Shown here piece after piece: positions 1 through 6,912 of a stretch of 14,204 nucleotides of DNA. The stretch is from an uncultured Lachnospiraceae bacterium (GTDB lineage Bacteria > Bacillota > Clostridia > Lachnospirales > Lachnospiraceae), in the NCBI GenBank assembly GCA_910588755.1, contig CAJUQZ010000006.1, positions 1 through 14,204 of the forward strand, read 5' to 3'. Each line of letters begins with the position of its first letter. The first letter of the stretch is position 1. Under the pieces are notes generated by a model. It saw only the letters and a program-made list of their open reading frames with translations, ran no database searches and had not been told where the DNA came from. The translations under genes and the position numbers were made by a program.

Positions 1-12
1 TTCCCCTACTCG
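1..12. repeat. Right arm of a partial intergenic hairpin cassette
   Basis: The first bases, TTCCCCTACTCG, match the right arm of the inverted repeat that closes the two full cassettes at 3212-3283 and 6843-6912. The following ATTGC is also shared with the second of those. The left part of this copy lies outside the window, so whether its mini reading frame exists cannot be seen. Confidence 0.55.
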
Positions 13-22
13 ATTGCACAGC

Positions 23-61
23 CCCGTGCAGAGGAAAAATGCCGCTAAGGCGGCGCACGGG
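23..61 (+). promoter_or_regulatory. Strong hairpin with nine-codon mini-ORF upstream of porC
   Basis: CCCGTGC (23-29) pairs with GCACGGG (55-61). Nested inside and directly abutting is GCCGC (41-45) / GCGGC (50-54) with loop TAAG, leaving an 11-nt one-sided bulge at 30-40. That bulge holds AGAGG (30-34) four bases ahead of an ATG at 39, which opens a frame MPLRRRTGL ending at TAA 66-68. The structure ends 42 bases before the porC start, and no U-tract follows, so it does not look like an intrinsic terminator. It could be a leader structure affecting the operon, or a diverged relative of the intergenic cassettes. The base pairing is plain to see; the function is inference. Confidence 0.4.
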
Positions 62-103
62 ACTATAAAATATTGGGGAAAGAGAAAGGGGATAGGGAGA
101 AAG

Positions 104-682
104 ATGAAGGATACAGTAGAAATTAGGTGGCACGGGCGCGGTGGACAGGGCGCAAAGACAGCGGCCCTCCTGCTGGCAGATGTGGCGTTTAAGACTGGAA
201 AATATGTGCAGGGCTTCCCTGAATACGGTCCGGAGCGGATGGGGGCGCCGATCACGGCGTATAATCGGATCAGCAGCAAACCGATCACGGTACATTCTAA
301 CATTTATGAGCCTGATTATGTTGTGGTCGTGGACGAGAGCCTGTTGGATAGCATTGATGTGACAAAGGGGCTAAATCCAAAGGGGGCTGTCATCATTAAT
401 TCCACGCGCAGCAAAGAGGAGATTGAGCGGCATCTGCATGGATACCAAGGAGCAGTCTATACGGTTGACGCAAAGGACATCTCCATAAGGACACTTGGAA
501 AAAATTATCCGAACTCGCCGATGCTTGCCGCTACAGTGGCTGTGTCAGGGGTTATGGAGCGGGATGAGTTCCTTGAGGAGATGCAAGCGTCCTTTCAGCA
601 TAAGTTCGCAAAGAAGCCGGAGGTAATCGGCGGAAACATGGCGGCGCTGGAGATGGCATTTGAAAAAACGGGATACCAATAA
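104..682 (+). CDS. porC: 2-oxoacid (pyruvate):ferredoxin oxidoreductase, gamma subunit
   Basis: 192-residue gamma subunit of the four-subunit 2-oxoacid:ferredoxin oxidoreductase, which makes acyl-CoA, CO2 and reduced ferredoxin from a 2-oxoacid and CoA in the cytoplasm. The N-terminus carries the family's glycine-rich signature RWHGRGGQGA (8-17), then a region with FPEYGPERMGAP, the usual length and content for this subunit. The frame is open upstream to 14, but the ATG at 104 has AGGGAG at 94-99 and starts exactly where the family's conserved N-terminus begins, so I chose it. The three other subunits follow on the same strand. Pyruvate is the likeliest substrate, but 2-ketoisovalerate enzymes share this architecture and sequence reading alone does not separate them. 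Confidence 0.9.
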   Translation: MKDTVEIRWHGRGGQGAKTAALLLADVAFKTGKYVQGFPEYGPERMGAPITAYNRISSKPITVHSNIYEPDYVVVVDESLLDSIDVTKGLNPKGAVIINSTRSKEEIERHLHGYQGAVYTVDAKDISIRTLGKNYPNSPMLAATVAVSGVMERDEFLEEMQASFQHKFAKKPEVIGGNMAALEMAFEKTGYQ

Positions 683-697
683 GGGGAGGAAGTACAT

Positions 698-1006
698 ATG
701 GCTGACATAAAAATATATGATAGAATCAATGAACAAAGCCCCTGGCAGGATATTACAGAGGGCAATCAGATCTACGAGGCAGCTACATCGAGGGATTTCT
801 GTACAGGTGAGTGGAGGACATCGACGCCTGAGTGGAGCCAGGAGAAATGCAAGCAGTGTCTTCTGTGCACACCGGTGTGCCCGGATTCATCCATTCCGGT
901 TACGGCAGGTAAGAGGGCTGACTTTGATTATGACCACTGCAAGGGCTGCGGCATCTGCGCCAAGGTTTGTCCGTTTGGTGCGATTCAGATGAGGGAGGGT
1001 AAATAA
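698..1006 (+). CDS. porD: 2-oxoacid:ferredoxin oxidoreductase, delta (ferredoxin-like) subunit
   Basis: 102-residue 2[4Fe-4S] ferredoxin-type subunit that passes electrons from the catalytic subunits towards ferredoxin. Two complete cluster motifs are visible: C51-x2-C54-x2-C57-x3-C61-P and C81-x2-C84-x2-C87-x3-C91-P. The length and the N-terminal extension before the first motif (WRTSTPEW at 39-46) are typical of PorD/VorD. The gene starts 15 bases after the gamma stop, with GGAGG at 685-689 as ribosome site, and its stop directly abuts the alpha start codon (TAA then ATG at 1007), so translational coupling is likely. Confidence 0.93.
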   Translation: MADIKIYDRINEQSPWQDITEGNQIYEAATSRDFCTGEWRTSTPEWSQEKCKQCLLCTPVCPDSSIPVTAGKRADFDYDHCKGCGICAKVCPFGAIQMREGK

Positions 1007-2209
1007 ATGGCGATAAGAGAACGTTTGTCAGGAAATGAGGCGGTAGCCTATGCCATCAGGCAGGTAAATCCGGATGTGATGCCGGCTTTTCCAATCACAC
1101 CTTCGACAGAGATTCCGCAGTATGTGGCGAATTATATTGCAAATGGTGAGATTGATACAGAGTTTATCCACGTAGAGAGCGAGCACAGTGCTATGAGTGC
1201 TACTGTCGGGGCCTCCGCGGCAGGTGCGAGGGCGGTTACGGCGACCTCATCATGCGGTATGGCTCTGATGTGGGAGGAGCTCTATGTGGCAGCCTCCAAC
1301 AGACTGCCGATTGTGCTTGCGCTGGTCAACAGAGCGCTGTCGGGGCCAATCAATATCAACGCGGACCACTCGGACAGTATGGGGGCAAGGGATTCTGGCT
1401 GGATACAGATCTACGCGGAGTCCAACCAGGAGGTATATGACAACTATATACAGGCGTTTCCGATTGCGGAGGACAAACGAGTGCATCTGCCAGTCATGGT
1501 GTGCCAGGATGGGTTTATCACGAGTCATGGTGTGGAGAATATCCTGTTGGTCGAGGACGACGAGGTAAAGCACTTTGTCGGCACATATGAGCCAGAGCAC
1601 TATCTTCTCGATGTGTCAGGAAGAATGGCACTCGGGCCATATGCAGTTTCTAATTATTATATGGAAACAAAGCGCGCGCAGCGGCAGGCGATGATAAATG
1701 CCCGGGAGGTCATTCTCGAGGTTGCCGGCCGGTTTGAGAAAATGACAGGGCGTCAGTATGGTTTCTTTGAGGAATACCAGATGGAGGACGCTGATTATGC
1801 GATTGTGCTCATAGGTTCTGCGGCAGGGACCTGTAAGGCAGCAGTGGAGGAGATTCGAAATACCACTGGCAAAAGGGTAGGACTTATCAAAATCAGGGTT
1901 TTTAGACCATTTCCAGAGGAGGAGCTTGCCAGGGCGCTCTCCGCAGTGAAGGCTGTAGCTGTCATGGATAGAAGTGAGATGTTTGCAGCTACAAGCGGCC
2001 CGCTTGGCGCAGAGGTGCGCGCGGCAATGTATCAGGCGCACTGTACGGCCGACGTGGTAAATTATTTTTATGGTCTTGGCGGCAGGGATATCACAGTAGC
2101 TGATTTCGAGGCAGTCTACAGCAGGCTAGAAACGATCGCCCAGACACATGAGGTGACGGATATGTATGAGTACATAGGTTTACGCAGCGCACAGCCAGAG
2201 GAGGTCTAG
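1007..2209 (+). CDS. porA: 2-oxoacid:ferredoxin oxidoreductase, alpha subunit
   Basis: 400-residue alpha subunit, which forms the thiamine-diphosphate active site together with beta. Family landmarks appear in order: AFPITPSTE (27-35), the VESEHSAMSA segment (56-65) holding a conserved Glu, TATSSCGMALM (78-88), LSGPININADHSD (111-123) and RDSGWIQ (128-134). The C-terminal third carries the transketolase-C-like segment KRVGLIKIRVFRPFPEEEL. The length matches four-subunit PorA/VorA rather than the fused single-chain pyruvate:ferredoxin oxidoreductase of about 1,170 residues common in clostridia. The ribosome site is GGAGGG at 994-999. The last codons (GAG GAG GTC TAG) hold the AGGAGGT that probably serves the next gene. 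Pyruvate is the favoured substrate; a branched-chain 2-oxoacid is possible. Confidence 0.92.
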   Translation: MAIRERLSGNEAVAYAIRQVNPDVMPAFPITPSTEIPQYVANYIANGEIDTEFIHVESEHSAMSATVGASAAGARAVTATSSCGMALMWEELYVAASNRLPIVLALVNRALSGPININADHSDSMGARDSGWIQIYAESNQEVYDNYIQAFPIAEDKRVHLPVMVCQDGFITSHGVENILLVEDDEVKHFVGTYEPEHYLLDVSGRMALGPYAVSNYYMETKRAQRQAMINAREVILEVAGRFEKMTGRQYGFFEEYQMEDADYAIVLIGSAAGTCKAAVEEIRNTTGKRVGLIKIRVFRPFPEEELARALSAVKAVAVMDRSEMFAATSGPLGAEVRAAMYQAHCTADVVNYFYGLGGRDITVADFEAVYSRLETIAQTHEVTDMYEYIGLRSAQPEEV

Positions 2210-2215
2210 GAGGAT

Positions 2216-3154
2216 ATGGAAAAGACAACATATAATTTTAAAGAGGTCATGAGCAAACCGGAACGCCTTGCGCCAGGGCACAGAATGTGCGCGGGTTGTG
2301 GCGGTACAGTCACAGTGCGGACAGTGCTTAGGGCGCTCGAGGAGGGCGACAGGGCAGTGGTCGGAAACGCCACAGGGTGCCTTGAGGTATCTTCGTTTAT
2401 GTATCCCTATACAGCCTACGAGGACAGCTATATTCACAATGCATTTGAGAATGCAGGCGCGACGCTTTCAGGCGTGGAGACAGCGTACCGTGTACTGAAG
2501 AAAAAGGGAAAAATCAAAGAAAATTTCAAATTTATCACGTTTGGTGGAGATGGCGGTACATATGATATCGGATTCCAGTCCCTGTCCGGAGCGATGGAGC
2601 GTGGACATGATATGGTATATGTGTGCTATGACAATGGCGCCTATATGAACACCGGGACGCAGCGCTCGTCGGCGACACCACAGTACGCAGACACGACAAC
2701 GACTCCAGCAGGAAGCGTGTCCGCAGGCAAGATACAGGTTAGAAAGGACCTTGCGGCGATCATGGCAGAGCACCACATCCCATATGTGGGGCAGAGCACA
2801 TTTACATCAAATTTCAAGGATTTGTACACGAAGGCGCAGAAAGCCATCTACACGCCAGGAGCAGCTTTTTTAAACGTCCTGTCTCCGTGCCCAAGAGGCT
2901 GGGGATATGATCCAGGTGAGATGATGAACATATGTAAATTGGCTGTTGATACCTGTTATTGGCCCATGTTTGAGGTGATCGAGGGCAGATGGATTCTGAA
3001 TTATGAGCCAAAGAATAAGCTTCCGATAGAGGAGTTTTTAAGACCGCAGAGACGCTTTAAACATTTGTTTAAGAAGGAAAACGAGGAGCTGATTGGAAAG
3101 TTCCAGGAAGAAATCGACAGGCAGTGGGAAGTGATCAGAAATAAGTGCAGTTAA
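2216..3154 (+). CDS. porB: 2-oxoacid:ferredoxin oxidoreductase, beta (TPP-binding) subunit
   Basis: 312-residue beta subunit, which binds thiamine diphosphate and one proximal [4Fe-4S] cluster. The TPP/Mg motif is GDGGTYDIG (111-119) followed by DNGAYMNTGTQRS (139-151). The expected cluster cysteines are C25 and C28 (MCAGCGG), C55 (ATGC) and C225 (LSPCPRGW). The start lies six bases after the alpha stop. An AGGAGG sits only two bases from the ATG, so the working ribosome site is more likely AGGAGGT at 2199-2205 inside the end of porA, which implies coupling. This is the last gene of the operon; a hairpin terminator begins directly at the stop codon. Confidence 0.93.
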   Translation: MEKTTYNFKEVMSKPERLAPGHRMCAGCGGTVTVRTVLRALEEGDRAVVGNATGCLEVSSFMYPYTAYEDSYIHNAFENAGATLSGVETAYRVLKKKGKIKENFKFITFGGDGGTYDIGFQSLSGAMERGHDMVYVCYDNGAYMNTGTQRSSATPQYADTTTTPAGSVSAGKIQVRKDLAAIMAEHHIPYVGQSTFTSNFKDLYTKAQKAIYTPGAAFLNVLSPCPRGWGYDPGEMMNICKLAVDTCYWPMFEVIEGRWILNYEPKNKLPIEEFLRPQRRFKHLFKKENEELIGKFQEEIDRQWEVIRNKCS

Positions 3155-3197
3155 AAACAGGGTGCCACATACGGGATTTGTATGCGGCACCCTGTTT
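3155..3197 (+). terminator. Intrinsic terminator of the porCDAB operon
   Basis: AAACAGGGTGCC (3155-3166) pairs with GGCACCCTGTTT (3186-3197). The inner CATAC/GTATG stem lies beyond a single A-C mismatch, with loop GGGATTT. The stem begins right after the porB stop. The T run is short (TTT) but matched by AAA on the other side, so it may also stop transcripts arriving from the converging minus-strand gene. Confidence 0.8.
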
Positions 3198-3211
3198 CGC
3201 ACATGGCCCCT

Positions 3212-3283
3212 AGAGGAAGTATGTCAGCAAAAGCTGACGGGCGTCCGGCGCACGAGTAGGGGAGAAGGTCATTCCCCTACTTG
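3212..3283 (+). repeat. Intergenic cassette copy 1: SD-like site, 12-codon mini-ORF, hairpin
   Basis: AGAGG (3212-3216) stands four bases before ATG 3221. The frame reads MSAKADGRPAHE and stops at TAG 3257-3259. Within it GTCAGC-AAAA-GCTGAC (3223-3238) forms a small stem. The stop lies inside the left arm of a larger inverted repeat, AGTAGGGGA (3255-3263) / TCCCCTACT (3273-3281). The whole unit recurs at 6843-6912 with few changes, mostly G-to-A. It sits between the porB terminator and the stop of the minus-strand gene at 3294. No promoter is visible in the few bases between the terminator and the ATG, so expression would need read-through. The repeat is certain; translation of the frame is unproven. 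Confidence 0.75.
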
Positions 3284-3293
3284 GTTTTGCAGC

Positions 3294-3848
3294 TTATCCG
3301 GACTGTTGTGCAAATTGCAAATCAGCCTGTCTACGCATCTCGTCGATTTCGGCCTGCTTGCGTGCCTCATCCTCGGACGCCTCGCGCAGAAGCCGTTCGT
3401 AGATTTCATTGGCCTCGCGGATGATCTCGTCCTGTTCGGGTGGTAGGGTTACTTCGTTGCCGGAAGCGGCCAGAAGCGAATCGACAGAATTCTGACTGCT
3501 AGAGGCATTCAGAATCGCATCGAGTGCGGCCTGCGTGTCTTCATCGACAGGTTTTTTGCCATATAATCCTGAGTAAGAACCAGTGGTCGCATTAAATGCA
3601 GACGCATCGATGTCCTCGTCCTGCTTTGAATCAGATCCTGCTTCTTCTACAGTCTTCTCCCCGGCCTTGGCCGTCTCGAGCTGGAGAGCCTCCTCCTTCT
3701 TTGCCTCGATTGCCTCGAGCCGGAGCGCTTCTTCCTTCTCGGCTTTGGAAGGCCAGATTTTGACAGTCTCGGGATTATATACCACTAACCACCATTTGAT
3801 GACGTGAGGGTAGTATTTTTTTAAAAAATATGCTGTGGCTGGTTCCAT
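3294..3848 (-). CDS. Unrecognised 184-residue charged, helix-rich protein
   Basis: I do not recognise this protein. It has a short aromatic N-terminal segment (YFLKKYYPHVIKWWLVVYNP, 7-26), which is not a clean signal peptide or membrane span. A tandem 13-residue repeat follows (KEEALRLE at 38-45 and KEEALQLE at 51-58, predicted helical), then an acidic linker around 63-82, a Ser/Ala-rich middle, and a second charged helical stretch (138-180) rich in Glu, Arg and Gln that may form a coiled coil. It is probably cytoplasmic. The ATG at 3848 has only a weak upstream ribosome site, but an extended -10 element lies 35 bases before it. It runs opposite to clpB and converges on porB. The continuous 184-codon frame and its promoter argue for a real gene; no function is offered. 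Confidence 0.7.
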   Translation of the reverse strand: MEPATAYFLKKYYPHVIKWWLVVYNPETVKIWPSKAEKEEALRLEAIEAKKEEALQLETAKAGEKTVEEAGSDSKQDEDIDASAFNATTGSYSGLYGKKPVDEDTQAALDAILNASSSQNSVDSLLAASGNEVTLPPEQDEIIREANEIYERLLREASEDEARKQAEIDEMRRQADLQFAQQSG

Positions 3849-3883
3849 TGTCTTAACACCATCTTTCGCTAAATACTATCATT

Positions 3884-3892
3884 ATTGTACCA
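3884..3892 (-). promoter_or_regulatory. Extended -10 promoter for the 184-residue minus-strand gene
   Basis: Read on the minus strand, this is TGG-TACAAT, an extended -10 element (TG-N then TACAAT) about 36 bases upstream of the start codon. No good -35 box is seen at the normal distance, which is common for extended -10 promoters. Confidence 0.45.
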
Positions 3893-4012
3893 CATATTTT
3901 ATAATATCGGTAGAATAAAAGTGAAAATTTATTAGAATGTCACAAAAAAATATGGAATTGCCACGAAATTCCTTAAAAGGAAATAAAAAAAGTGATAAAA
4001 GTATAAACTAAA
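3893..4012. other. AT-rich divergent intergenic region
   Basis: Very AT-rich spacer between the divergent 184-residue gene and clpB. The only structure I see is a short inverted repeat, GGAATT (3954-3959) / AATTCC (3967-3972), and an adjoining CCTTAAAAGG. No CtsR-type heptads (GGTCAAA repeats) and no CIRCE are present, and there is no credible reading frame. Confidence 0.4.
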
Positions 4013-4040
4013 TTGACAAAACAAAAAATGGTGTTATAGT
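4013..4040 (+). promoter_or_regulatory. Sigma-A-type promoter of clpB
   Basis: A perfect -35 TTGACA (4013-4018) is followed after 16 bases by TATAGT (4035-4040). Transcription would start near 4047, giving a leader of about 155 nt before the clpB ATG. No HrcA or CtsR operator overlaps it. Confidence 0.7.
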
Positions 4041-4100
4041 ATATATAGAACAAATAAAACAAGATAAATGATGCAGATATCAAAATATGGATATCGGAAA

Positions 4101-4166
4101 GCAGATTGAGGAAATCAAAAAGCAGATATCAGAGAGCAGATTGAGGAAATCAAAAAGCAGATATCA
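4101..4166 (+). repeat. 31-bp perfect direct repeat in the clpB leader
   Basis: Positions 4101-4131 and 4136-4166 are identical over 31 bases (beginning GCAGATTGAGG and ending GCAGATATCA), with a period of 35. The end unit GCAGATATCA also occurs at 4073-4082, and GCAGATATT follows at 4171. The palindrome GATATC therefore appears four times (4076, 4090, 4125, 4160). All of this is downstream of the clpB promoter, so it would be transcribed. The period is not a multiple of three, so it is not a conserved protein repeat. Confidence 0.9.
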
Positions 4167-4201
4167 TAATGCAGATATTGTAATAGGAGAGGAGGAGCAT
4201 T

Positions 4202-6799
4202 ATGAATATACAGAAATTTACACAGAAGTCCATTGAGTCTGTCAACCAGTGTGAGAAGCTTGCGATGGAATATGGAAACCAGGAGCTCGAGGAGGAGCAT
4301 CTGCTCTACGCACTTCTGACAATAGAGGACAGCCTGATTTTAAAGCTGGTTGAGAAGATGGAGATTCATAAGGACTATTTCCTGGGGCGGGTGGAGAAGG
4401 CTCTAAAGAAGCGCGTCAAGGTGCAGGGCGGGCAGCCGTATGTGGGACAGTATCTCAATAAAGTGCTGATCAGCGCTGAGGACGAAGCAAAGCGCATGGG
4501 GGACGAGTATGTCTCTGTGGAGCATCTCTTTCTATCCATGATCCAAAATCCCAATAAGGAAATCAAGGAAATCTTCCGGGAATATGGCATCACGAGGGAG
4601 CGGTTTTTGAAAGCGCTCTCAGAGGTGAGGGGCAACCAGAGGGTGACAAGTGACAATCCAGAATCGACCTATGATACTCTGGAGAAATACGGGCAGGATC
4701 TGGTGGAGAAGGCAAGAAACCAGAAGCTTGATCCTGTGATTGGCCGGGATAATGAGATTCGCAATATCATTCGTATCTTGTCGAGAAAGACCAAGAACAA
4801 CCCGGTGCTGATCGGTGAGCCAGGCGTTGGCAAGACGGCCGTTGTTGAGGGGCTTGCACAGCGTATTGTGCGCGGTGATGTGCCTCAGGGCTTAAAGGAC
4901 AAAAAAATATTTTCATTAGATATGGGTGCACTGGTTGCCGGTGCAAAGTACAGGGGTGAGTTTGAGGAGCGTCTTAAGGCAGTGCTTGAGGATGTCAAGA
5001 GCAGCGACGGGCAGATTATTCTATTTATCGACGAGCTGCACACCATCGTGGGCGCCGGCAAGACGGACGGTGCGATGGATGCCGGCAATATGCTAAAGCC
5101 GATGCTTGCAAGGGGTGAGCTGCATTGTATTGGCGCCACGACTTTAGATGAGTACAGGCAGTATATAGAAAAAGATCCGGCACTCGAGCGGCGGTTTCAG
5201 CCGGTGATGGTGTCAGAGCCGACTGTGGAGGATACCATCAGTATTTTGAGAGGGTTAAAAGAGCGCTACGAGGTATTTCATGGTGTCAAGATTATGGACA
5301 ATGCCCTTGTGAGCGCCGCGGTGCTGTCAAACCGCTATATTACGGATCGCTTTTTGCCGGACAAGGCGATTGACCTTGTGGACGAGGCGTGTGCTATGAT
5401 CAAGACAGAGCTTGACTCGCTTCCGGCGGAGCTCGACGAGCTGCAACGCAAAATCATGCAGATGGAGATAGAGGTGGCGGCCTTGAAGAAGGAGGAGGAC
5501 AGATTAAGCGCAGAGAGGCTCGCAGCGCTGCAGGCGGAGCTTGCCGAGCAGAAGGCAGAATTTGACAACCGCAAGGCGCAGTGGGACAATGAGAAGGCGT
5601 GTGTGGAGAGACTGTCAAAACTCCGCGAGGATATTGAGGACATGAATAACCAGATACAGATTGCACAGCGGGAAGGGAATCTGGAGAAGGCCGCAGAGCT
5701 AAGCTATGGAAAGCTTCCAGAGCTTAGGAGGCAACTAGAGCTCGAGGAAGAGAAGGTCAACGCCAGGGAACTGTCACTGGTACACGAGAGCGTTTCTGAT
5801 GATGAGATTGCAAAGATTATTTCGCGCTGGACCGGCATCCCAGTGTCAAAGCTCAATGAGAGTGAGCGCAACAAGACGCTTCATCTGGACGAGGAGCTTC
5901 ACAGGCGCGTGATTGGACAGGATGAGGGTGTCTTAAAGGTAACGGAAGCAATCATACGTTCGAAAGCTGGAATTAAGGATCCTGATAAGCCGATTGGATC
6001 ATTCCTGTTTCTGGGACCGACCGGCGTTGGCAAGACAGAGCTTGCAAAGGCACTTGCAGCTTCCCTGTTTGACGACGAGGCCAACATGGTGCGTATTGAC
6101 ATGAGTGAGTATATGGAGAAACATGCCGTATCACGTCTGATCGGGGCGCCTCCGGGATATGTGGGATATGATGAGGGTGGACAGCTGACAGAGGCCGTGC
6201 GCAGGAAGCCGTATTGTGTCGTGCTCTTTGACGAGGTGGAAAAGGCGCATCCGGATGTGTTCAATATTTTGTTGCAGGTATTAGATGATGGGCGCATCAC
6301 GGATTCACAGGGACGGACGGTTGATTTCAAGAATACAATACTGATCATGACATCGAACATAGGTGCGCAGTATCTGCTGGATGGGATTGACAGTGAGGGC
6401 GAGATTGGGCAGGCTGCGCAAGAGTTGGTCATGGGAGAGCTGAGGGCGCATTTCCGGCCAGAGTTTCTGAACCGGTTGGACGAGACGATTCTGTTTAAGC
6501 CGCTCACAAAGGACAACATTGGCGGCATTATTGGTCTGATCCTGGCAGATATTAACAGGCGACTTGCGGATAAGGAGCTTTGCATCAGGATATCAGAACA
6601 GGCCCAGCAGTTTATCGTTGAGAACGGCTATGACCCTGTGTATGGTGCTAGACCACTCAAACGGTATATCCAAAAATATGTAGAAACACTCGCTGCAAGG
6701 CTGATTCTTGAAGACAAAGTTAAGGCAGGGGATACGATCCTAATTGACTTGGATACTGCAAAAACAGGACTGACAGCACACACAACAGAGTCGGCATAA
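4202..6799 (+). CDS. clpB: ATP-dependent disaggregase ClpB
   Basis: 865-residue Hsp100 chaperone that, with DnaK, pulls proteins out of aggregates in the cytoplasm. The domains are in order: a Clp N domain (1-145); AAA+ 1 with Walker A GEPGVGKT (205-212), pore loop AKYRGEFEERL (248-258) and Walker B FIDEL (275-279); a coiled-coil middle domain (about 405-525), which separates ClpB from ClpA/ClpC; AAA+ 2 with Walker A GPTGVGKT (605-612), GYVGYDEGG (652-660), Walker B VLFDE (674-678) and the sensor/arginine-finger segment FLNRLDE (756-762). All catalytic motifs are intact and the length is normal. The ribosome site AGGAGG (4190-4195) is six bases from the ATG. It has its own promoter and terminator, so it is monocistronic. 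Class I or CtsR control is not visible. Confidence 0.97.
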   Translation: MNIQKFTQKSIESVNQCEKLAMEYGNQELEEEHLLYALLTIEDSLILKLVEKMEIHKDYFLGRVEKALKKRVKVQGGQPYVGQYLNKVLISAEDEAKRMGDEYVSVEHLFLSMIQNPNKEIKEIFREYGITRERFLKALSEVRGNQRVTSDNPESTYDTLEKYGQDLVEKARNQKLDPVIGRDNEIRNIIRILSRKTKNNPVLIGEPGVGKTAVVEGLAQRIVRGDVPQGLKDKKIFSLDMGALVAGAKYRGEFEERLKAVLEDVKSSDGQIILFIDELHTIVGAGKTDGAMDAGNMLKPMLARGELHCIGATTLDEYRQYIEKDPALERRFQPVMVSEPTVEDTISILRGLKERYEVFHGVKIMDNALVSAAVLSNRYITDRFLPDKAIDLVDEACAMIKTELDSLPAELDELQRKIMQMEIEVAALKKEEDRLSAERLAALQAELAEQKAEFDNRKAQWDNEKACVERLSKLREDIEDMNNQIQIAQREGNLEKAAELSYGKLPELRRQLELEEEKVNARELSLVHESVSDDEIAKIISRWTGIPVSKLNESERNKTLHLDEELHRRVIGQDEGVLKVTEAIIRSKAGIKDPDKPIGSFLFLGPTGVGKTELAKALAASLFDDEANMVRIDMSEYMEKHAVSRLIGAPPGYVGYDEGGQLTEAVRRKPYCVVLFDEVEKAHPDVFNILLQVLDDGRITDSQGRTVDFKNTILIMTSNIGAQYLLDGIDSEGEIGQAAQELVMGELRAHFRPEFLNRLDETILFKPLTKDNIGGIIGLILADINRRLADKELCIRISEQAQQFIVENGYDPVYGARPLKRYIQKYVETLAARLILEDKVKAGDTILIDLDTAKTGLTAHTTESA

Positions 6800-6825
6800 A
6801 AAAAGAGGCGAAAGCCTCTTTTTTT
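6800..6825 (+). terminator. Intrinsic terminator of clpB, probably bidirectional
   Basis: AAAAGAGGC (6801-6809), loop GAAA, GCCTCTTTT (6814-6822), followed by further T. It begins at the clpB stop codon. The A-rich left side makes it read equally well as a terminator on the minus strand, though the converging minus-strand gene already ends 80 bases away. Confidence 0.93.
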
Positions 6826-6842
6826 ATGCACACGGGCATCCC

Positions 6843-6912
6843 AAGGAAATATGTCAGCAAAAACTGACGGACATCCGGCGCGATGAGTAGGGGAAAGGCT
6901 TTTCCCTACTCG
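6843..6912 (+). repeat. Intergenic cassette copy 2: SD-like site, 11-codon mini-ORF, hairpin
   Basis: Second full copy of the unit at 3212-3283. AAGG (6843-6846) lies four bases before ATG 6851. The frame MSAKTDGHPAR ends at TGA 6884-6886. Relative to copy 1 the frame has two amino-acid changes in the first nine codons and one silent change. GTCAG/CTGAC (6853-6868) keeps the small stem with one pair lost. The closing hairpin pairs GAGTAGGGGAAA (6885-6896) with TTTTCCCTACTC (6900-6911), 12 bp including one G-T pair, with loop GGC. It lies between the clpB terminator and the end of the converging SGNH gene, whose TAG stop is inside the right arm. Confidence 0.75.

Noticed and set aside
4013..4040. 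Possible CtsR operator at the clpB promoter
   Set aside because: The AAATTGACAAAA segment resembles half a heptad, but no tandem GGTCAAA or TTTGACC pair is present.
4068..4109. 13-codon leader-peptide-like frame (MMQISKYGYRKAD) upstream of clpB
   Set aside because: No convincing Shine-Dalgarno site and no run of regulatory codons; it ends within the first repeat copy by chance.
4101..4166. Possible CRISPR array in the clpB leader
   Set aside because: Only two repeat copies with a 4-bp gap, no spacers of normal length and no cas genes.
4087..4236. 49-codon frame beginning in the clpB leader and overlapping the clpB start (MDIGKQIEEIKKQIS...)
   Set aside because: No ribosome site precedes it, it runs into clpB out of frame, and the 35-bp repeat is read in two different frames, so it does not behave like a coding repeat.
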